64,000 bases of DNA. It comes from Acrocarpospora macrocephala. GTDB taxonomy: Bacteria; Actinomycetota; Actinomycetes; Streptosporangiales; Streptosporangiaceae. The DNA lies in assembly GCF_009687865.1 (NCBI RefSeq), contig NZ_BLAE01000029.1:62001-126000 (forward strand), given 5' to 3'. Of this stretch, positions 9,473-18,436 are shown piece after piece. The number at the start of each line of letters is the position of its first letter. The first letter of the stretch is position 1. The translations under genes and the position numbers were made by a program. The notes under the pieces are model-generated. The model ran no database searches and was not told the DNA's origin. It saw nothing but the letters and a program-made list of their open reading frames with translations.

Positions 9473-10494
9473 GTGCCTCCATCCAACCGGTGATAAAACG
9501 GATGATCAACCGTCAGATCACTACGAAATACCGGTTTCCCCATAAAAGCCGACGCGTACAGCCCAGTGATCAACTCCAGCGCCTGCCGCCCTTCGGGCCC
9601 GCTCATCGGCGGCGCCTCTCCCCGCTCGAACGCGTCCAGCAACTCCGCCAGCTGCGCCTCATGCGAGCTTGGCACATCCTCCGGCGGATTCCAGAGCGGC
9701 GACGCGGAGGTCCAGTCCGCATTGCGATAGCCGTACAAATGACGCAGTTCCACCGTCGCGGCGCTGAAATCGAACCGCAGGTAACTCTCCTCCCGAGGGG
9801 ACAGCACGCTGTTCACCACCGACGCCATCGCTCCAGAGGAGAATCGCACGATGGCCATGGACACATCCTCGGTCTCCACCCGCCGATCGAGCGTCCCGGT
9901 CATCGCCCGCACCTCGGTCCACTCCCCGAGCACCGAAAGCAGCACATCCATCTGATGGATCCCGTGCCCCATCGTCGGCCCGCCGCCCTCGGTCTCCCAC
10001 TTCCCCCGCCACGGCACGTCGAAATACGCATGATCCCGATACCAGGCGGTCACGCACAACGCGACCAGCGCCCGCCCCAGCTCCGGCGCGATCGCCCGTA
10101 AATGCCGCACCCCCGACCCGAACCGATGCTGCGAGACAACAGACGCGAACGCATCCAATTCAGCGGATGAAATCAGGTCGTACTCCGCCAGCGACCGGCA
10201 CACCGGCTTCTCGATCCACACCCACGCTCCCGCCCGCAGGCACTCCACCGCCTGCGCCGCGTGCAGATGCGGGGGAGTGCAGATATGCACCAGATTCGGC
10301 CGCTCCCCCGCCAGCATCGCCTCCAGCGAGGTGTACGCCACCGGGATGCGGTGCTCCGCGCAGAACGCCTTCACCCGCGCCTCGTCCACGTCCACCGCCG
10401 CCACGACCTCGGCCCGGTGCGCCTGCGCGCGCAACGCGGGCAGATGGCACGCGCCCGCGATGCCGCCCGCGCCGACGATCGCTACCCGAATCAT
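9463..10494 (-). CDS. Gfo/Idh/MocA family NAD(P)-dependent oxidoreductase
   Basis: The N-terminal Rossmann fold opens with VAIVGAGGIAGACH. The family EKP motif (WVWIEKPVC) follows near residue 95, then the alpha/beta domain with GGGPTMGHGIHQMDVLL. The length of about 343 residues is normal. I prefer the ATG at 10494; a GTG three codons upstream (10503) is also open. Such enzymes oxidise or epimerise sugars, inositols or sugar acids. It is the first gene of a coupled operon with the PmoA-like and cupin proteins. Its substrate is unknown. Confidence 0.85.
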   Translation of the reverse strand: MIRVAIVGAGGIAGACHLPALRAQAHRAEVVAAVDVDEARVKAFCAEHRIPVAYTSLEAMLAGERPNLVHICTPPHLHAAQAVECLRAGAWVWIEKPVCRSLAEYDLISSAELDAFASVVSQHRFGSGVRHLRAIAPELGRALVALCVTAWYRDHAYFDVPWRGKWETEGGGPTMGHGIHQMDVLLSVLGEWTEVRAMTGTLDRRVETEDVSMAIVRFSSGAMASVVNSVLSPREESYLRFDFSAATVELRHLYGYRNADWTSASPLWNPPEDVPSSHEAQLAELLDAFERGEAPPMSGPEGRQALELITGLYASAFMGKPVFRSDLTVDHPFYHRLDGGTWS

Positions 10495-10611
10495 CCCGAT
10501 CACCCCGATTTAATTAGAAAGCCGTGATCTGGACAGCCGCAGCGGTGAGTCGCCTGATCGGTGGCTATGCGGCTGTCTATGGGACGGGTTTCTGGTTAAT
10601 AAGTGGAACCG

Positions 10612-10645
10612 GAAGGGCGCCCACGCTCCCAGGGGCGCCCTCCCG
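10612..10645. terminator. Hairpin downstream of GH30
   Basis: GGAAGGGCGCCC pairs with GGGGCGCCCTCCC with one slip around a short loop. It begins 11 bp after the GH30 stop (10656, minus strand). The remaining intergenic bases (10504-10611) presumably hold the promoter of the Gfo/Idh operon; I could not pick convincing boxes. Confidence 0.6.
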
Positions 10646-10655
10646 GAGTCAACGG

Positions 10656-12059
10656 TTATCTGACGACGATGGTCGTCAGAGAACGCGGCTGCAGGGTCAC
10701 CGGGCGGTGGCCGTGCTTGCCGGGCAGGACGGTCGGAGCCAGCGAGTTTCCACCATCGGTCAGGTAGAGGGTGGCCTTGCCGGACTTCGTCTTGAGGGTG
10801 GTGCTCACGGCGGCCGTCCCCGTGTTCAGGATCTCCACCACCTCGGAGCCGTCCTTGTTGCGGAACGCCGACACCCGCAGCGCCGGGTCGCTCGCCGTGA
10901 TCCCGAGCCGCACCGCGTCCGGCCGGATGAACCTGCTGTACGCGGCCAGCGCCCACAGCCGCTTGGACACGGCGTAGGTCTGGTTGGGCACGTCCACCTG
11001 CAGCAGCGCCCGGGTCGCCCCGCGCGAGGCCCCGAACCAGTAGACGTAGGCGGAGGCGTTGCCCAGCGTCATCGCGTCATGGATGGCGGAGGCGATGGTG
11101 AACCCGTCCCAGCCGCTGCCGTCGTCCCACGCCTCGTTCCAGGTGTCGCCGTTCGGGTTCCACTCCGACATCCACACCGGCCGGTTCGTCGGCAGCGGCG
11201 CGTCCACCGGGCTGGCGTAGGTGTGGCCCGCGTGCACGTCCACGTAGCGCCGCGCCACCGGGTCGGCCTCGATCGCCGCCGTGTACGCCTTGGACTCGTT
11301 CCACCCGAAGGAGTCGCAGCAGACCAGGTTGAGCCCGGCCTGGCGGGCGTACGGACCCATCACCCGGACCATCTCGGCCGCCTGGGCGGGGGTGAAGCGC
11401 ATGGAGGCGTAGACGGCCGTCCAGTCGGGCTCGTTGGTGAACCCGATGTCGGTGATCTTGATGCCCTCCTGCTTGTAGAACTTCGCGTACTGCACCAGGT
11501 ATTTGGCGTAGGCCGTGCGCCAGTCGCCGCTGGCGCAGGTCACCCCGGTCAGGCCGCACAGGCTGCCACCGTTGCTGTCGGAGCCGTTGTCCTTCATGTA
11601 GCCGGGCGCGCTCCAGGCGTCGGCGTAGAAGCGCTTCACGCCGTACCGCTTGGCTTCCTTGGCCAGCCAGACCTGGCCGCCGTCCTTGCCATCCCAGACA
11701 TAGTTCGGTGTCGCGTCAGGACCGCCGGGGTCGACCGGCTGGATCGATTCCATCAGGTCATAGGGGCTGCCGGTCGGCGAGGAGCCGATGCCGAGCCGCA
11801 GGATGCTGACTCCCGCGCCCTTCTCCTTGCTCAGCCAGAGGTCGAGGATCTCGCGCTGCTGCTGCGGGGAGAGCTGCTCGATGAGCTCCATCCGGCGGAA
11901 CGCCTGCGAGCTTCCGAATCCATCGATCTTCTGATGAACCGTTCGGTAGTCGACCTCGATCCTGGATCCATGGGAAGCGCTTTCCGCACCGGCGGGCGTG
12001 AACCCCGCCAAGGGTAAGGCCAGGATCGGAACGAGTAGTGCCTTGTGACGTCGCGACAT
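10656..12059 (-). CDS. Secreted GH30 endo-xylanase (glucuronoxylanase-like)
   Basis: The protein has 467 residues with a signal peptide (about 1-25). The barrel shows the GH30 signatures IDGFGSSQAF near the N-terminus, WSAPGYMKDNG, the acid/base Glu in GFTNEPDW and the nucleophile Glu in WMSEWN. The C-terminal side beta-domain is complete. GH30 includes glucuronoxylanases and beta-1,6-glucanases. The WSAPGYMKDNG pattern and the xylan-locus context favour xylanase, but the subfamily needs a phylogeny. The gene has its own promoter and a twin operator directly before the start. Confidence 0.85.
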   Translation of the reverse strand: MSRRHKALLVPILALPLAGFTPAGAESASHGSRIEVDYRTVHQKIDGFGSSQAFRRMELIEQLSPQQQREILDLWLSKEKGAGVSILRLGIGSSPTGSPYDLMESIQPVDPGGPDATPNYVWDGKDGGQVWLAKEAKRYGVKRFYADAWSAPGYMKDNGSDSNGGSLCGLTGVTCASGDWRTAYAKYLVQYAKFYKQEGIKITDIGFTNEPDWTAVYASMRFTPAQAAEMVRVMGPYARQAGLNLVCCDSFGWNESKAYTAAIEADPVARRYVDVHAGHTYASPVDAPLPTNRPVWMSEWNPNGDTWNEAWDDGSGWDGFTIASAIHDAMTLGNASAYVYWFGASRGATRALLQVDVPNQTYAVSKRLWALAAYSRFIRPDAVRLGITASDPALRVSAFRNKDGSEVVEILNTGTAAVSTTLKTKSGKATLYLTDGGNSLAPTVLPGKHGHRPVTLQPRSLTTIVVR

Positions 12060-12076
12060 GCGGAGACCCGCTTTCC

Positions 12077-12105
12077 GAAAGTTTCACAAGATTACCGAGA
12101 CTTTT
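12077..12105. promoter_or_regulatory. Twin LacI-type operator of GH30
   Basis: The gene-proximal site GAAAGTTTC (12077-12085) is exact. The promoter-proximal site read on the + strand is CCGAGACTTTTCG (core 12097-12105), a degenerate copy. The centres are 20 bp apart, two helical turns. Both lie between the putative -10 and the start codon, a road-block position. Confidence 0.65.
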
Positions 12106-12115
12106 CGTGTCACGT

Positions 12116-12145
12116 AACGTAGATGTTGCCGGTCAAGCCCGTCAA
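12116..12145 (-). promoter_or_regulatory. Putative promoter of GH30
   Basis: Minus strand: TTGACG (12140-12145), an 18-nt spacer, TACGTT (12116-12121). The operator pair begins about 10 bp downstream. Confidence 0.6.
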
Positions 12146-12187
12146 CCCGTGACTCGACGGACGGTAGGCCTTACGCGCTCAGTTGCG

Positions 12188-13915
12188 TCAGAGTGCCCAG
12201 CCGTAGAGCCACGTCACGAAAATCATTCCGATGCCGGCGGGCAGGATGGTGATCGCGGGGGCGCGAAGCCGGAAGGCGGCCACGATCGACAGGGCGGCGG
12301 AGGCGATGGCGAGCAGGCCGTACCAGACGATCGCGGGGGGCACGCCGATGCCGAGCGCGTTGGGGCCGCCCGCCATGCCGGTCAGGCTGAGGGCGGCGAG
12401 GCCGCCGAAGGCGAGGCCGGTGAGACCGGCCAGCGCGGTGTAGCCGCCGCCGCGGCGGACGGTCAGCGCGCCGCCCAGGAGTTGCACGGCGGCGGTCAGG
12501 AGGAACAGGCCCAGGGGGGCGAGCACCCAGGGCGCGCCCAGCGCCGTGTACCCGAGCATGGTCAGATGCAGCTCGCCGGGCTTCAGGTTCTCGTGCGGCC
12601 GCTGTCCCGCGTCGCAGGGCGTCTTGGCCCCCGGATCGTTCAGGAAGGCCGTCACGGTCTCCCGGCCGCAGCGGCTGGACAGGAACACGCCATGGCCGAC
12701 GCCGGCGAACTCGGCGAACCGCGCGTTCGGCAGGTTCTGGATCGCGGCCCTGGCCGTCTCCGGCGGGGTGGTCGGGTCGTACTGCCCGCCGAGGACCAGC
12801 ACCGGCGCCTCGGTGGTCGCGTTCTCCGGCCGCGAGCCGGTCAGCCGCCACTGCGCGCACACCGCCGCGTCCGCGGCCACGGTGATCAGGCGCTTGTCCG
12901 CGAAGGTGTTGGAGGGCGCCTCGTCCTGGCACTGGACCGCGTAGTACTCGCCCCACTCGTGGCTGGTGAGCGCGCCGCCGGCCTGGTCCACCAGCGGGCG
13001 CAGCAGCGTGTAGTCGCCGTCGGCGAGCCCGTCCACCAGCGCGGGCACGATCGGCACCACGTCGGTCTCCCGGAGCGCCTCGCCGATCAGCGTGGCCACG
13101 TCGTCGCCGGTCAGCCGGACCTCGACCGGGGTGTCGGTCACCGGGTCCCGGATCTCCACCTCGGCCGGGGTCCGGTTCAGCCGGGCGACCATCGCGTCGA
13201 ACCGGTCGGTGACGCCGAGCTTGGCGATCGACCCGCGCAGCGACGGCACGGCCTGGTCATACCAGGGCGTGGACTCCGGCAGGTACGAGTCGAGCACCAC
13301 GCTGCGGGTGCCCTCCGGATCCATGGCGGCGGCCAGCAGCATCGCCCGGGTCGAGTAGCTGATCCCGAGCAGGTTCCACTCGGGGTAGCCGAGCGAGTGC
13401 CGCAGGTCCACGATGTCGGCCGCGATCTCCTGCGTGCGGTAGCCCTTCAGGTCGGCCTTGAGCCGGGCCCGGCAGGTCGCCGCGGCCACCGTCACCTCGT
13501 CCGGGCGCGAAGCTTTCAGACCGGCCACGATTCCGGTGGCTATTTCCGGACACTCCAGCCGGGGCTCGGAGTAGCGCCCGCCGCGCTGTTCGATCACGAT
13601 GACATCCCGGCCGGGGGCGAGCTCGGCCAGCGTGCCGATCAGTGGCAGGGCGGCGGAGCCGGGGCCGCCGCTGGCGAAGACCAGGGGCGGCTGGTCGCCG
13701 CCCGCGCGGCGCACGGCGAAGCCGACCTTGACGGTGGCGCTGCCGAAGACGTCCCTGCGCTCGGGCACGAGCATGAAGCCGCAGGTCGTGGCGGCCGGCA
13801 CCGGGACCGGGCAGGGTCGGTCCTCAATGCCGCCGTCGGCGTGGGCCGGGCCGGGTAGGCCAAGCGAACCGATGACCGCGAGGGTCACGGTCAAGAGCGT
13901 CGTCCACTGGCGCAC
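12188..13915 (-). CDS. Secreted/membrane-anchored alpha/beta hydrolase (TAP-like peptidase family)
   Basis: I choose the GTG at 13915, preceded by AGAGGCGG and followed at once by a signal peptide (VRQWTTLLTVTLAVIGSLGL...AHA). This gives 575 residues; the longer open frame lacks such a start. The hydrolase core has an ASGGPGSA oxyanion loop, VIEQRGG and the nucleophile Ser in LLGISYST (about 186). A TAP-like C-terminal part includes VLVLGGQYDPTTP (Asp) and GVGHGVFLSSRCG (His). Four transmembrane helices close the protein, unusual for secreted tripeptidyl aminopeptidases, so the catalytic domain is probably tethered outside the membrane. It lies in the xylan locus but has no GAAASTTTC operator of its own. 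It may be an esterase or a peptidase. Confidence 0.8.
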   Translation of the reverse strand: MRQWTTLLTVTLAVIGSLGLPGPAHADGGIEDRPCPVPVPAATTCGFMLVPERRDVFGSATVKVGFAVRRAGGDQPPLVFASGGPGSAALPLIGTLAELAPGRDVIVIEQRGGRYSEPRLECPEIATGIVAGLKASRPDEVTVAAATCRARLKADLKGYRTQEIAADIVDLRHSLGYPEWNLLGISYSTRAMLLAAAMDPEGTRSVVLDSYLPESTPWYDQAVPSLRGSIAKLGVTDRFDAMVARLNRTPAEVEIRDPVTDTPVEVRLTGDDVATLIGEALRETDVVPIVPALVDGLADGDYTLLRPLVDQAGGALTSHEWGEYYAVQCQDEAPSNTFADKRLITVAADAAVCAQWRLTGSRPENATTEAPVLVLGGQYDPTTPPETARAAIQNLPNARFAEFAGVGHGVFLSSRCGRETVTAFLNDPGAKTPCDAGQRPHENLKPGELHLTMLGYTALGAPWVLAPLGLFLLTAAVQLLGGALTVRRGGGYTALAGLTGLAFGGLAALSLTGMAGGPNALGIGVPPAIVWYGLLAIASAALSIVAAFRLRAPAITILPAGIGMIFVTWLYGWAL

Positions 13916-14036
13916 CGGTTCCGCCTCTACTGCCCAGATCCGTACTGATCGGATGTCTCGCGTCGACGTACGAGATTTCCGACGATCACGGCAGAACCCT
14001 AGCGTTCCCGGCCGAGTAACAGCTCCACAACGACCG

Positions 14037-14065
14037 TTGATCCCGTGGTAAAGCCGATGTAACCT
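14037..14065 (+). promoter_or_regulatory. Putative promoter of the sugar ABC operon
   Basis: TTGATC (14037-14042), a 17-nt spacer, TAACCT (14060-14065), followed by the operator pair at 14080-14108. Confidence 0.55.
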
Positions 14066-14079
14066 CAGCGCCATCGATG

Positions 14080-14108
14080 GAAACTATCGGATAAATATCG
14101 AAAGTTTC
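14080..14108. promoter_or_regulatory. Twin LacI-type operator of the ABC transporter operon
   Basis: The promoter-proximal site GAAACTATC (14080-14088, one mismatch) and the gene-proximal exact site GAAAGTTTC (14100-14108) have centres exactly 20 bp apart. They sit 15 bp after the putative -10. Confidence 0.7.
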
Positions 14109-14182
14109 AAAGACCGATCCCGTGGTGGCGTGCGGCCCCCGACCCCCTCGCCGCCGCGATAAGACGGAAGGGAACCACCAAT

Positions 14183-15475
14183 ATGTCGTTGACTCGACGC
14201 GGAGTGGTCACACTGGCAGCGAGCGCGTTACTCCTGGCGGGCTGCGGCTCATCGGGAAGCGAGGAACCCGCGGCCGGTGGCAGTGCTGCGGCCCAGGAGA
14301 AGGTCACCGTGGAGTGGTGGCACATCCAGAACATCGAACCCATGGCACCGGTGTGGGACGCCATGGCCAAGGAGTACATGGCCGCGCACCCCAACGTCAC
14401 CATCAAGGTCACGCCCTTGGAGAATGAAGCTTTCAAGGCGAAGATGACCACCGTCGCCCAGTCGGGCGAATCCCCTGACATCTACCAGACCTGGGGCGGC
14501 GGCGTGCTCCAGCAGCAGGCCGACGCGGGCATCGCCAAGGACATCACCGCGGACATCGCCTCCTGGGCCGACACCATCACGCCGGCCGCGGCCGCCGCGT
14601 ACAAGCTGGGCGGCAAGACCTATGGCGTGCCGTACGACATCGGAATGGTGGGCTTCTGGTACAACAAGGCGCTGTTCGAGAAGGCGGGGATCACAGCGCC
14701 ACCGGCCACGTGGGGCGAGTTCATCGAGGACGTCAAGAAGCTGAAGGCGGCCGGGATCACGCCACTGTCACTCGCCGGTAAGGCGAAGTGGCCGGGCCAC
14801 TACTACTGGGCCTACCTGGCGATGCGGGTCGCCGGCCTGGACGCGCTCAAGCAGGCGGCGGCCACCAAGTCCTTCGAGAACCCCGACTTCGTCACGGCCG
14901 GGCAGAAGCTGAAGGAACTCGCCGACCTCAAGCCGTTCCAGAACGGGTTCCTCGGCGCCAACTACGACACCCCCGACGGCCAGGCCGCGACCATGGGCAA
15001 CGGCAAGGCCGCCATGGAGCTGATGGGCCAGTGGGCGCCCACCGTCCAGAAGGACACCTCCAAGGACCTCGGCGACGACCTCGGCTTCTTCCCGTTCCCG
15101 ATGGTCGAGGGCGGCAAGGGCTCGGCCACCGACGCGTTCGGCGGCGGCGGCGGCTTCGCGGTCGGCGCGGACGCGCCCCCGGCGGCGGTGGACTTCCTGA
15201 AGTTCATCCTGTCCCCGGAGAACCACCGCAAGGAGATCGGCACCGGTGCGATCCTCCCGGTCATCAAGGGCACCGAGGACGCGGTGTCCAACCCGCGGGG
15301 CAAGATGGTGGCCGAGACGCTGGCCGCGGCGACCGACTTCCAGCTCTACCTCGACCAGGCCTACCCGCCGGCGGTCGGCCAGCAGGTCAACGACTCCGTG
15401 GCCGAGCTCATCGCGGGCACGAAGAGCCCCGAAGAGGTCGTCAAGGCCATCACCGAGACCGCTCAGTCGGAGTAA
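14183..15475 (+). CDS. Sugar ABC transporter substrate-binding lipoprotein
   Basis: A 430-residue family 1 solute-binding protein. The leader MSLTRRGVVTLAASALLLAG ends in the lipobox LAGC, so the protein is lipid-anchored at Cys20. The mature part shows the expected VEWWHIQN opening, GVPYDIGMVGFWYNKALFEKAGI and the late SPENHRKEIG segment. It should capture oligosaccharides released by the secreted GH30/GH10 enzymes. It is the first gene of the operon, behind a promoter with a twin operator. Confidence 0.92.
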   Translation: MSLTRRGVVTLAASALLLAGCGSSGSEEPAAGGSAAAQEKVTVEWWHIQNIEPMAPVWDAMAKEYMAAHPNVTIKVTPLENEAFKAKMTTVAQSGESPDIYQTWGGGVLQQQADAGIAKDITADIASWADTITPAAAAAYKLGGKTYGVPYDIGMVGFWYNKALFEKAGITAPPATWGEFIEDVKKLKAAGITPLSLAGKAKWPGHYYWAYLAMRVAGLDALKQAAATKSFENPDFVTAGQKLKELADLKPFQNGFLGANYDTPDGQAATMGNGKAAMELMGQWAPTVQKDTSKDLGDDLGFFPFPMVEGGKGSATDAFGGGGGFAVGADAPPAAVDFLKFILSPENHRKEIGTGAILPVIKGTEDAVSNPRGKMVAETLAAATDFQLYLDQAYPPAVGQQVNDSVAELIAGTKSPEEVVKAITETAQSE

Positions 15476-15482
15476 CGGCGTA

Positions 15483-16523
15483 GTGGCTACGACGAAAGGG
15501 CCGGAGGGCACGACCTCGCCTCCGGCCCCTCCCCGAGAGCGACCGCGTCGCGCGGTCGCGTCGATTTCAGGGTCCCCACCCTCTCGACCGGCGGCGGGCG
15601 GATCGCCCGCCGCTCGTCGGCGTCGCGCGTGGGTGACGATCGTCCTGTTCATCCTCCCGGCCTTCGTGCTGTTCGCGCTGCTGGTGCTGGCGCCGATCGC
15701 GCTGGCCATGTACTCCAGCTTCTTCAAGTGGAACGGCTTCGGGCTGTTCCCGACGAACTTCATCGGGCTCGACAACTTCACCCGGCTGCTGGAAGACGAG
15801 ATCTTCCTCGGCGACCTGTGGCGCGGCCTGATCCTGATCGTCTTCTCGGTGCTCATCCAGTTGCCGCTGTCGCTGGCCATCGCGCTGCTGCTCAACCAGA
15901 AGATGCGCGGGCGCGCGGTGTACCGGCTGATCTTCTTCATGCCGTACGTGCTGTCCGAGGTCATCACGGCCGTGCTGTTCACGATGATCCTCTCGCCGGA
16001 GCGCGGCCTGGCCAACGATCTGCTGGCCTTCATCGGCCTGGAGGAGCTGGAGTCCACCTTCCTGTCCGAGCCGTCCACCGTCATGTACTCGCTGTTCATC
16101 GTGATGACCTGGAAGTACTTCGGGTTCCACATGATCTTGTACTTGGCCGGCCGGCAGTCCATCCCGTCCGAGCTGATCGAGGCGGCGCAGATCGACGGCG
16201 CCACCCCGTGGAAGGCGTTCCGGCACGTCACGCTGCCGCTGCTCGGCCCCACCATCCGGATCACCATCTTCCTGTCGGTGATCGGCACCATCCAGCTGTT
16301 CGACCTGGTCTACGTGCTCACCGGCGGCGGCCCCGTGCACGCCTCCGAGACGATGGGCGTGACCATGTACGAGTTCGGCTTCAAGCGGTTCCAGGTCGGC
16401 TACGCCAGCGCCATCAGCGTCGTGATGTTCCTGCTCAGCCTCGTGTTCGCGATCGGGTACCAGCGATTCGTCATGCGCCGCGACACCGAAGGGGCCATCA
16501 CCAACATGCGAGCCAAACGATGA
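15483..16523 (+). CDS. Sugar ABC transporter permease (MalF-like)
   Basis: I place the start at GTG 15483, seven bases after the binding-protein stop and preceded by GGAG, giving 346 residues. The frame stays open further upstream but would overlap the binding protein. After a basic Pro-rich cytosolic tail of about 45 residues come six transmembrane helices. The EAA motif reads ELIEAAQIDGATPWKAF. It is coupled to the next permease by an ATGA overlap. No ATP-binding subunit follows, so a shared MsiK-type ATPase encoded elsewhere is likely. Confidence 0.9.
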   Translation: MATTKGPEGTTSPPAPPRERPRRAVASISGSPPSRPAAGGSPAARRRRAWVTIVLFILPAFVLFALLVLAPIALAMYSSFFKWNGFGLFPTNFIGLDNFTRLLEDEIFLGDLWRGLILIVFSVLIQLPLSLAIALLLNQKMRGRAVYRLIFFMPYVLSEVITAVLFTMILSPERGLANDLLAFIGLEELESTFLSEPSTVMYSLFIVMTWKYFGFHMILYLAGRQSIPSELIEAAQIDGATPWKAFRHVTLPLLGPTIRITIFLSVIGTIQLFDLVYVLTGGGPVHASETMGVTMYEFGFKRFQVGYASAISVVMFLLSLVFAIGYQRFVMRRDTEGAITNMRAKR

Positions 16524-17371
16524 GCACACACGCGCGGGACAAGCCCGCCATCCAGGTGGCCAAGCCGATCGCGCTGCACGCCGTCGTGATCGTGATCGGC
16601 ATCTTCATCCTGCTCCCGATCCTGTACGGCGTGCTCGGCGGCTTCAAGAACAACCAGCAGCTGTCCACCAACCCGATCGGCCTGCCCGACCCCTGGGTGC
16701 CGTCCAACTACACCAACGTGCTGGCCTCCGGCGATTTCTGGGTCCAGGTCTGGAACAGCTCGTTCATCGCCCTGGCCACCACCTTCATCACGGTCGGGGT
16801 CTCGGCGCTGGCGGCGTTCGTGTTCGCCAGGTTCGCCTTCCGCGGGCGGGAGTTCCTGTTCACCGTCTTCGCGGCCGGGCTGATGTTCCCGTTCGCGGTG
16901 GCGATCCTGCCGCTGTTCCTCCTGCTGCGCTTCTTCGGCCTGCTGAACAACCCGCTGGGGGTGATCCTGCCGCAGGCCGCCTTCGGGCTGTCGCTGACGA
17001 TCATCATCCTGCGGCAGTTCTTCCGGTCGATCCCGGGCGAGATCGAGGAGGCGGCCACCCTGGACGGCTGCACCCCGTTCGGGTTCTTCTGGCGGATCCT
17101 GCTGCCCATGGCGCGGCCGGCGCTGGCCACCGTCTCGGTGCTGGCGATCGTGGGGAGCTGGAACAACTTCTTCCTGCCCCTGGTGGTCTTCAACGATCCC
17201 GGCCTGTGGACGCTGCCGGTCGGCGTGCAGCAGTTCCAGGGGCAGTTCAGCCGGGACACGGCCCGCATCCTGGCCTACGTGGTGCTGGCGATGGTGCCGG
17301 CGCTCGCCTTCTACGCGGTCGCCGAGCGCCATCTCGTCGGCGGTCTCACCACGGGCGCGACGAAGGGATAG
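16520..17371 (+). CDS. Carbohydrate ABC transporter permease (MalG-like)
   Basis: A 283-residue inner-membrane permease with six transmembrane helices and the EAA motif EIEEAATLDGCTPFGFF. Its ATG (16520) overlaps the stop of the upstream permease. The 3' end overlaps the convergent LacI gene by 26 bp. Together with the binding protein it forms the importer of the xylan/glucan locus. Confidence 0.92.
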   Translation: MSTHARDKPAIQVAKPIALHAVVIVIGIFILLPILYGVLGGFKNNQQLSTNPIGLPDPWVPSNYTNVLASGDFWVQVWNSSFIALATTFITVGVSALAAFVFARFAFRGREFLFTVFAAGLMFPFAVAILPLFLLLRFFGLLNNPLGVILPQAAFGLSLTIIILRQFFRSIPGEIEEAATLDGCTPFGFFWRILLPMARPALATVSVLAIVGSWNNFFLPLVVFNDPGLWTLPVGVQQFQGQFSRDTARILAYVVLAMVPALAFYAVAERHLVGGLTTGATKG

Positions 17372-18380
17372 GCGATGGCTGCGCCGTGCTTTCGCGGACC
17401 ACCAGGTCGGTCGCCAGCTCCACCCGCCGGGCCTCGGCGGACTCGCCACGGCCCATCGCCAGCACCATCCGGGTGGCCAGGTCGGCCATGTCCTGGAGGG
17501 GCTGGCGGACGGTGGTGAGCGGCGGCCAGGCCGACCTGGCCAGCGGCAGGTCGTCGAAGCCGACCACGCTGAGGTCCGCGGGCACCCGCAGCCCCCGCTG
17601 CCGGGCCGCCTCGAAGACCCCGAACGCCTGCATGTCGCTTCCGGCGAAGATGGCGGTCGGCGGGTCGGGCAGGGACAGCAGCGCGTGACCCTGATCGTGG
17701 CCGGAGTCCACCAGGAAGTCGCCGTGCCGGATCAGCTCCGGCTCGACCGGCACCCCGGCGGTCTCCAGGGCCGCCCGGTAGCCGTCGATCCTGGCCCGGC
17801 TGCACAGCATGTCGCCGGGCCCGCCGATCATCCCGATCCGGCGGTGCCCGAGCTCCAGCAGGTGGCGGGTGGCCGACAGGCCGCCGTGCCAGTTGGTGGC
17901 CCCCACCGAGGCGACGCCGTTGGCGGGCTCGCCCTCGGGGTCGACCACCACGAACGGCATCGAGCGGGCGCTCAGCTGGCCCTGCAGGCCGGTCGAGAGC
18001 CGCGAGGCGACGATGACGACGCCGTCGGTCCGGCGGGCGGCGATGCGCTCCAGCCAGTCCCGGCCAGGCCCGGCGTGGGTGTGCAGCACCGAGATGACCA
18101 CGCTGGCCTCGGCCTCGCGGGCGGCGGTCTCGGCGCCGCGCACGATCTCCATCGCCCACGGGCTCTCGATCTCGGCGAACACCAGGTCGATCAGCCCGAC
18201 CGGGCCGTCGCCGGGGCTGACCCGGCGCTGGTATCCGTGTTTGTGCAGCAGGCGTTCCACCCGCTGCCGCGTCTCTGGGGCGACTTCGGGGCGGCCGTTG
18301 ATGACCTTGGAAACCGTGGGGACGGAAACGCCGGCCTCTTCGGCGATAACGGCGATAGTCACCCGCCTTTTCGATGGCAT
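17346..18380 (-). CDS. LacI family transcriptional regulator of the xylan locus
   Basis: The protein has 344 residues from ATG 18380 (MPSKRRVT); another ATG four codons upstream (18392) is also open. The N-terminal helix-turn-helix reads IAVIAEEAGVSVPTVSKVING, with the hinge helix after it. A periplasmic-binding-protein-like sensor domain (about 60-335) follows. It is the only LacI gene in the locus and is encoded between its probable targets. I infer that it binds the GAAASTTTC operators before GH30, the ABC operon, GH5 and itself, with a xylo- or gluco-oligosaccharide as inducer. The similarity to CGAA-N-TTCG-type sites reported for streptomycete BxlR is from memory. Confidence 0.88.
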   Translation of the reverse strand: MPSKRRVTIAVIAEEAGVSVPTVSKVINGRPEVAPETRQRVERLLHKHGYQRRVSPGDGPVGLIDLVFAEIESPWAMEIVRGAETAAREAEASVVISVLHTHAGPGRDWLERIAARRTDGVVIVASRLSTGLQGQLSARSMPFVVVDPEGEPANGVASVGATNWHGGLSATRHLLELGHRRIGMIGGPGDMLCSRARIDGYRAALETAGVPVEPELIRHGDFLVDSGHDQGHALLSLPDPPTAIFAGSDMQAFGVFEAARQRGLRVPADLSVVGFDDLPLARSAWPPLTTVRQPLQDMADLATRMVLAMGRGESAEARRVELATDLVVRESTAQPSPIPSSRPW

Positions 18381-18394
18381 GGAACGGATCATAG

Positions 18395-18408
18395 CCGAAA
18401 ACTTTCGG
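18395..18408. promoter_or_regulatory. Operator before the LacI gene (autoregulation)
   Basis: CCGAAAACTTTCGG has perfect CCGAAA/TTTCGG half-sites around a 2-bp centre, one base longer than the GAAASTTTC sites elsewhere. It lies 3-15 bp upstream of the two candidate start codons. Confidence 0.6.
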
Positions 18409-18436
18409 TCCCGCTTCCCCAGGTCGGATAGGCATA

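Noticed and set aside
11971-11985. TGGGAAGCGCTTTCC palindrome inside the GH30 gene, resembling a LacI/CebR operator
   Set aside because: It lies within codons near the signal-peptide end, matches neither TGGGAGCGCTCCCA nor GAAASTTTC well, and coding constraint can explain it.
12188-14074. Upstream extension of the alpha/beta hydrolase to 14074
   Set aside because: The extra residues are basic with no signal peptide at the front. The GTG at 13915 has a ribosome site and is directly followed by a signal sequence.
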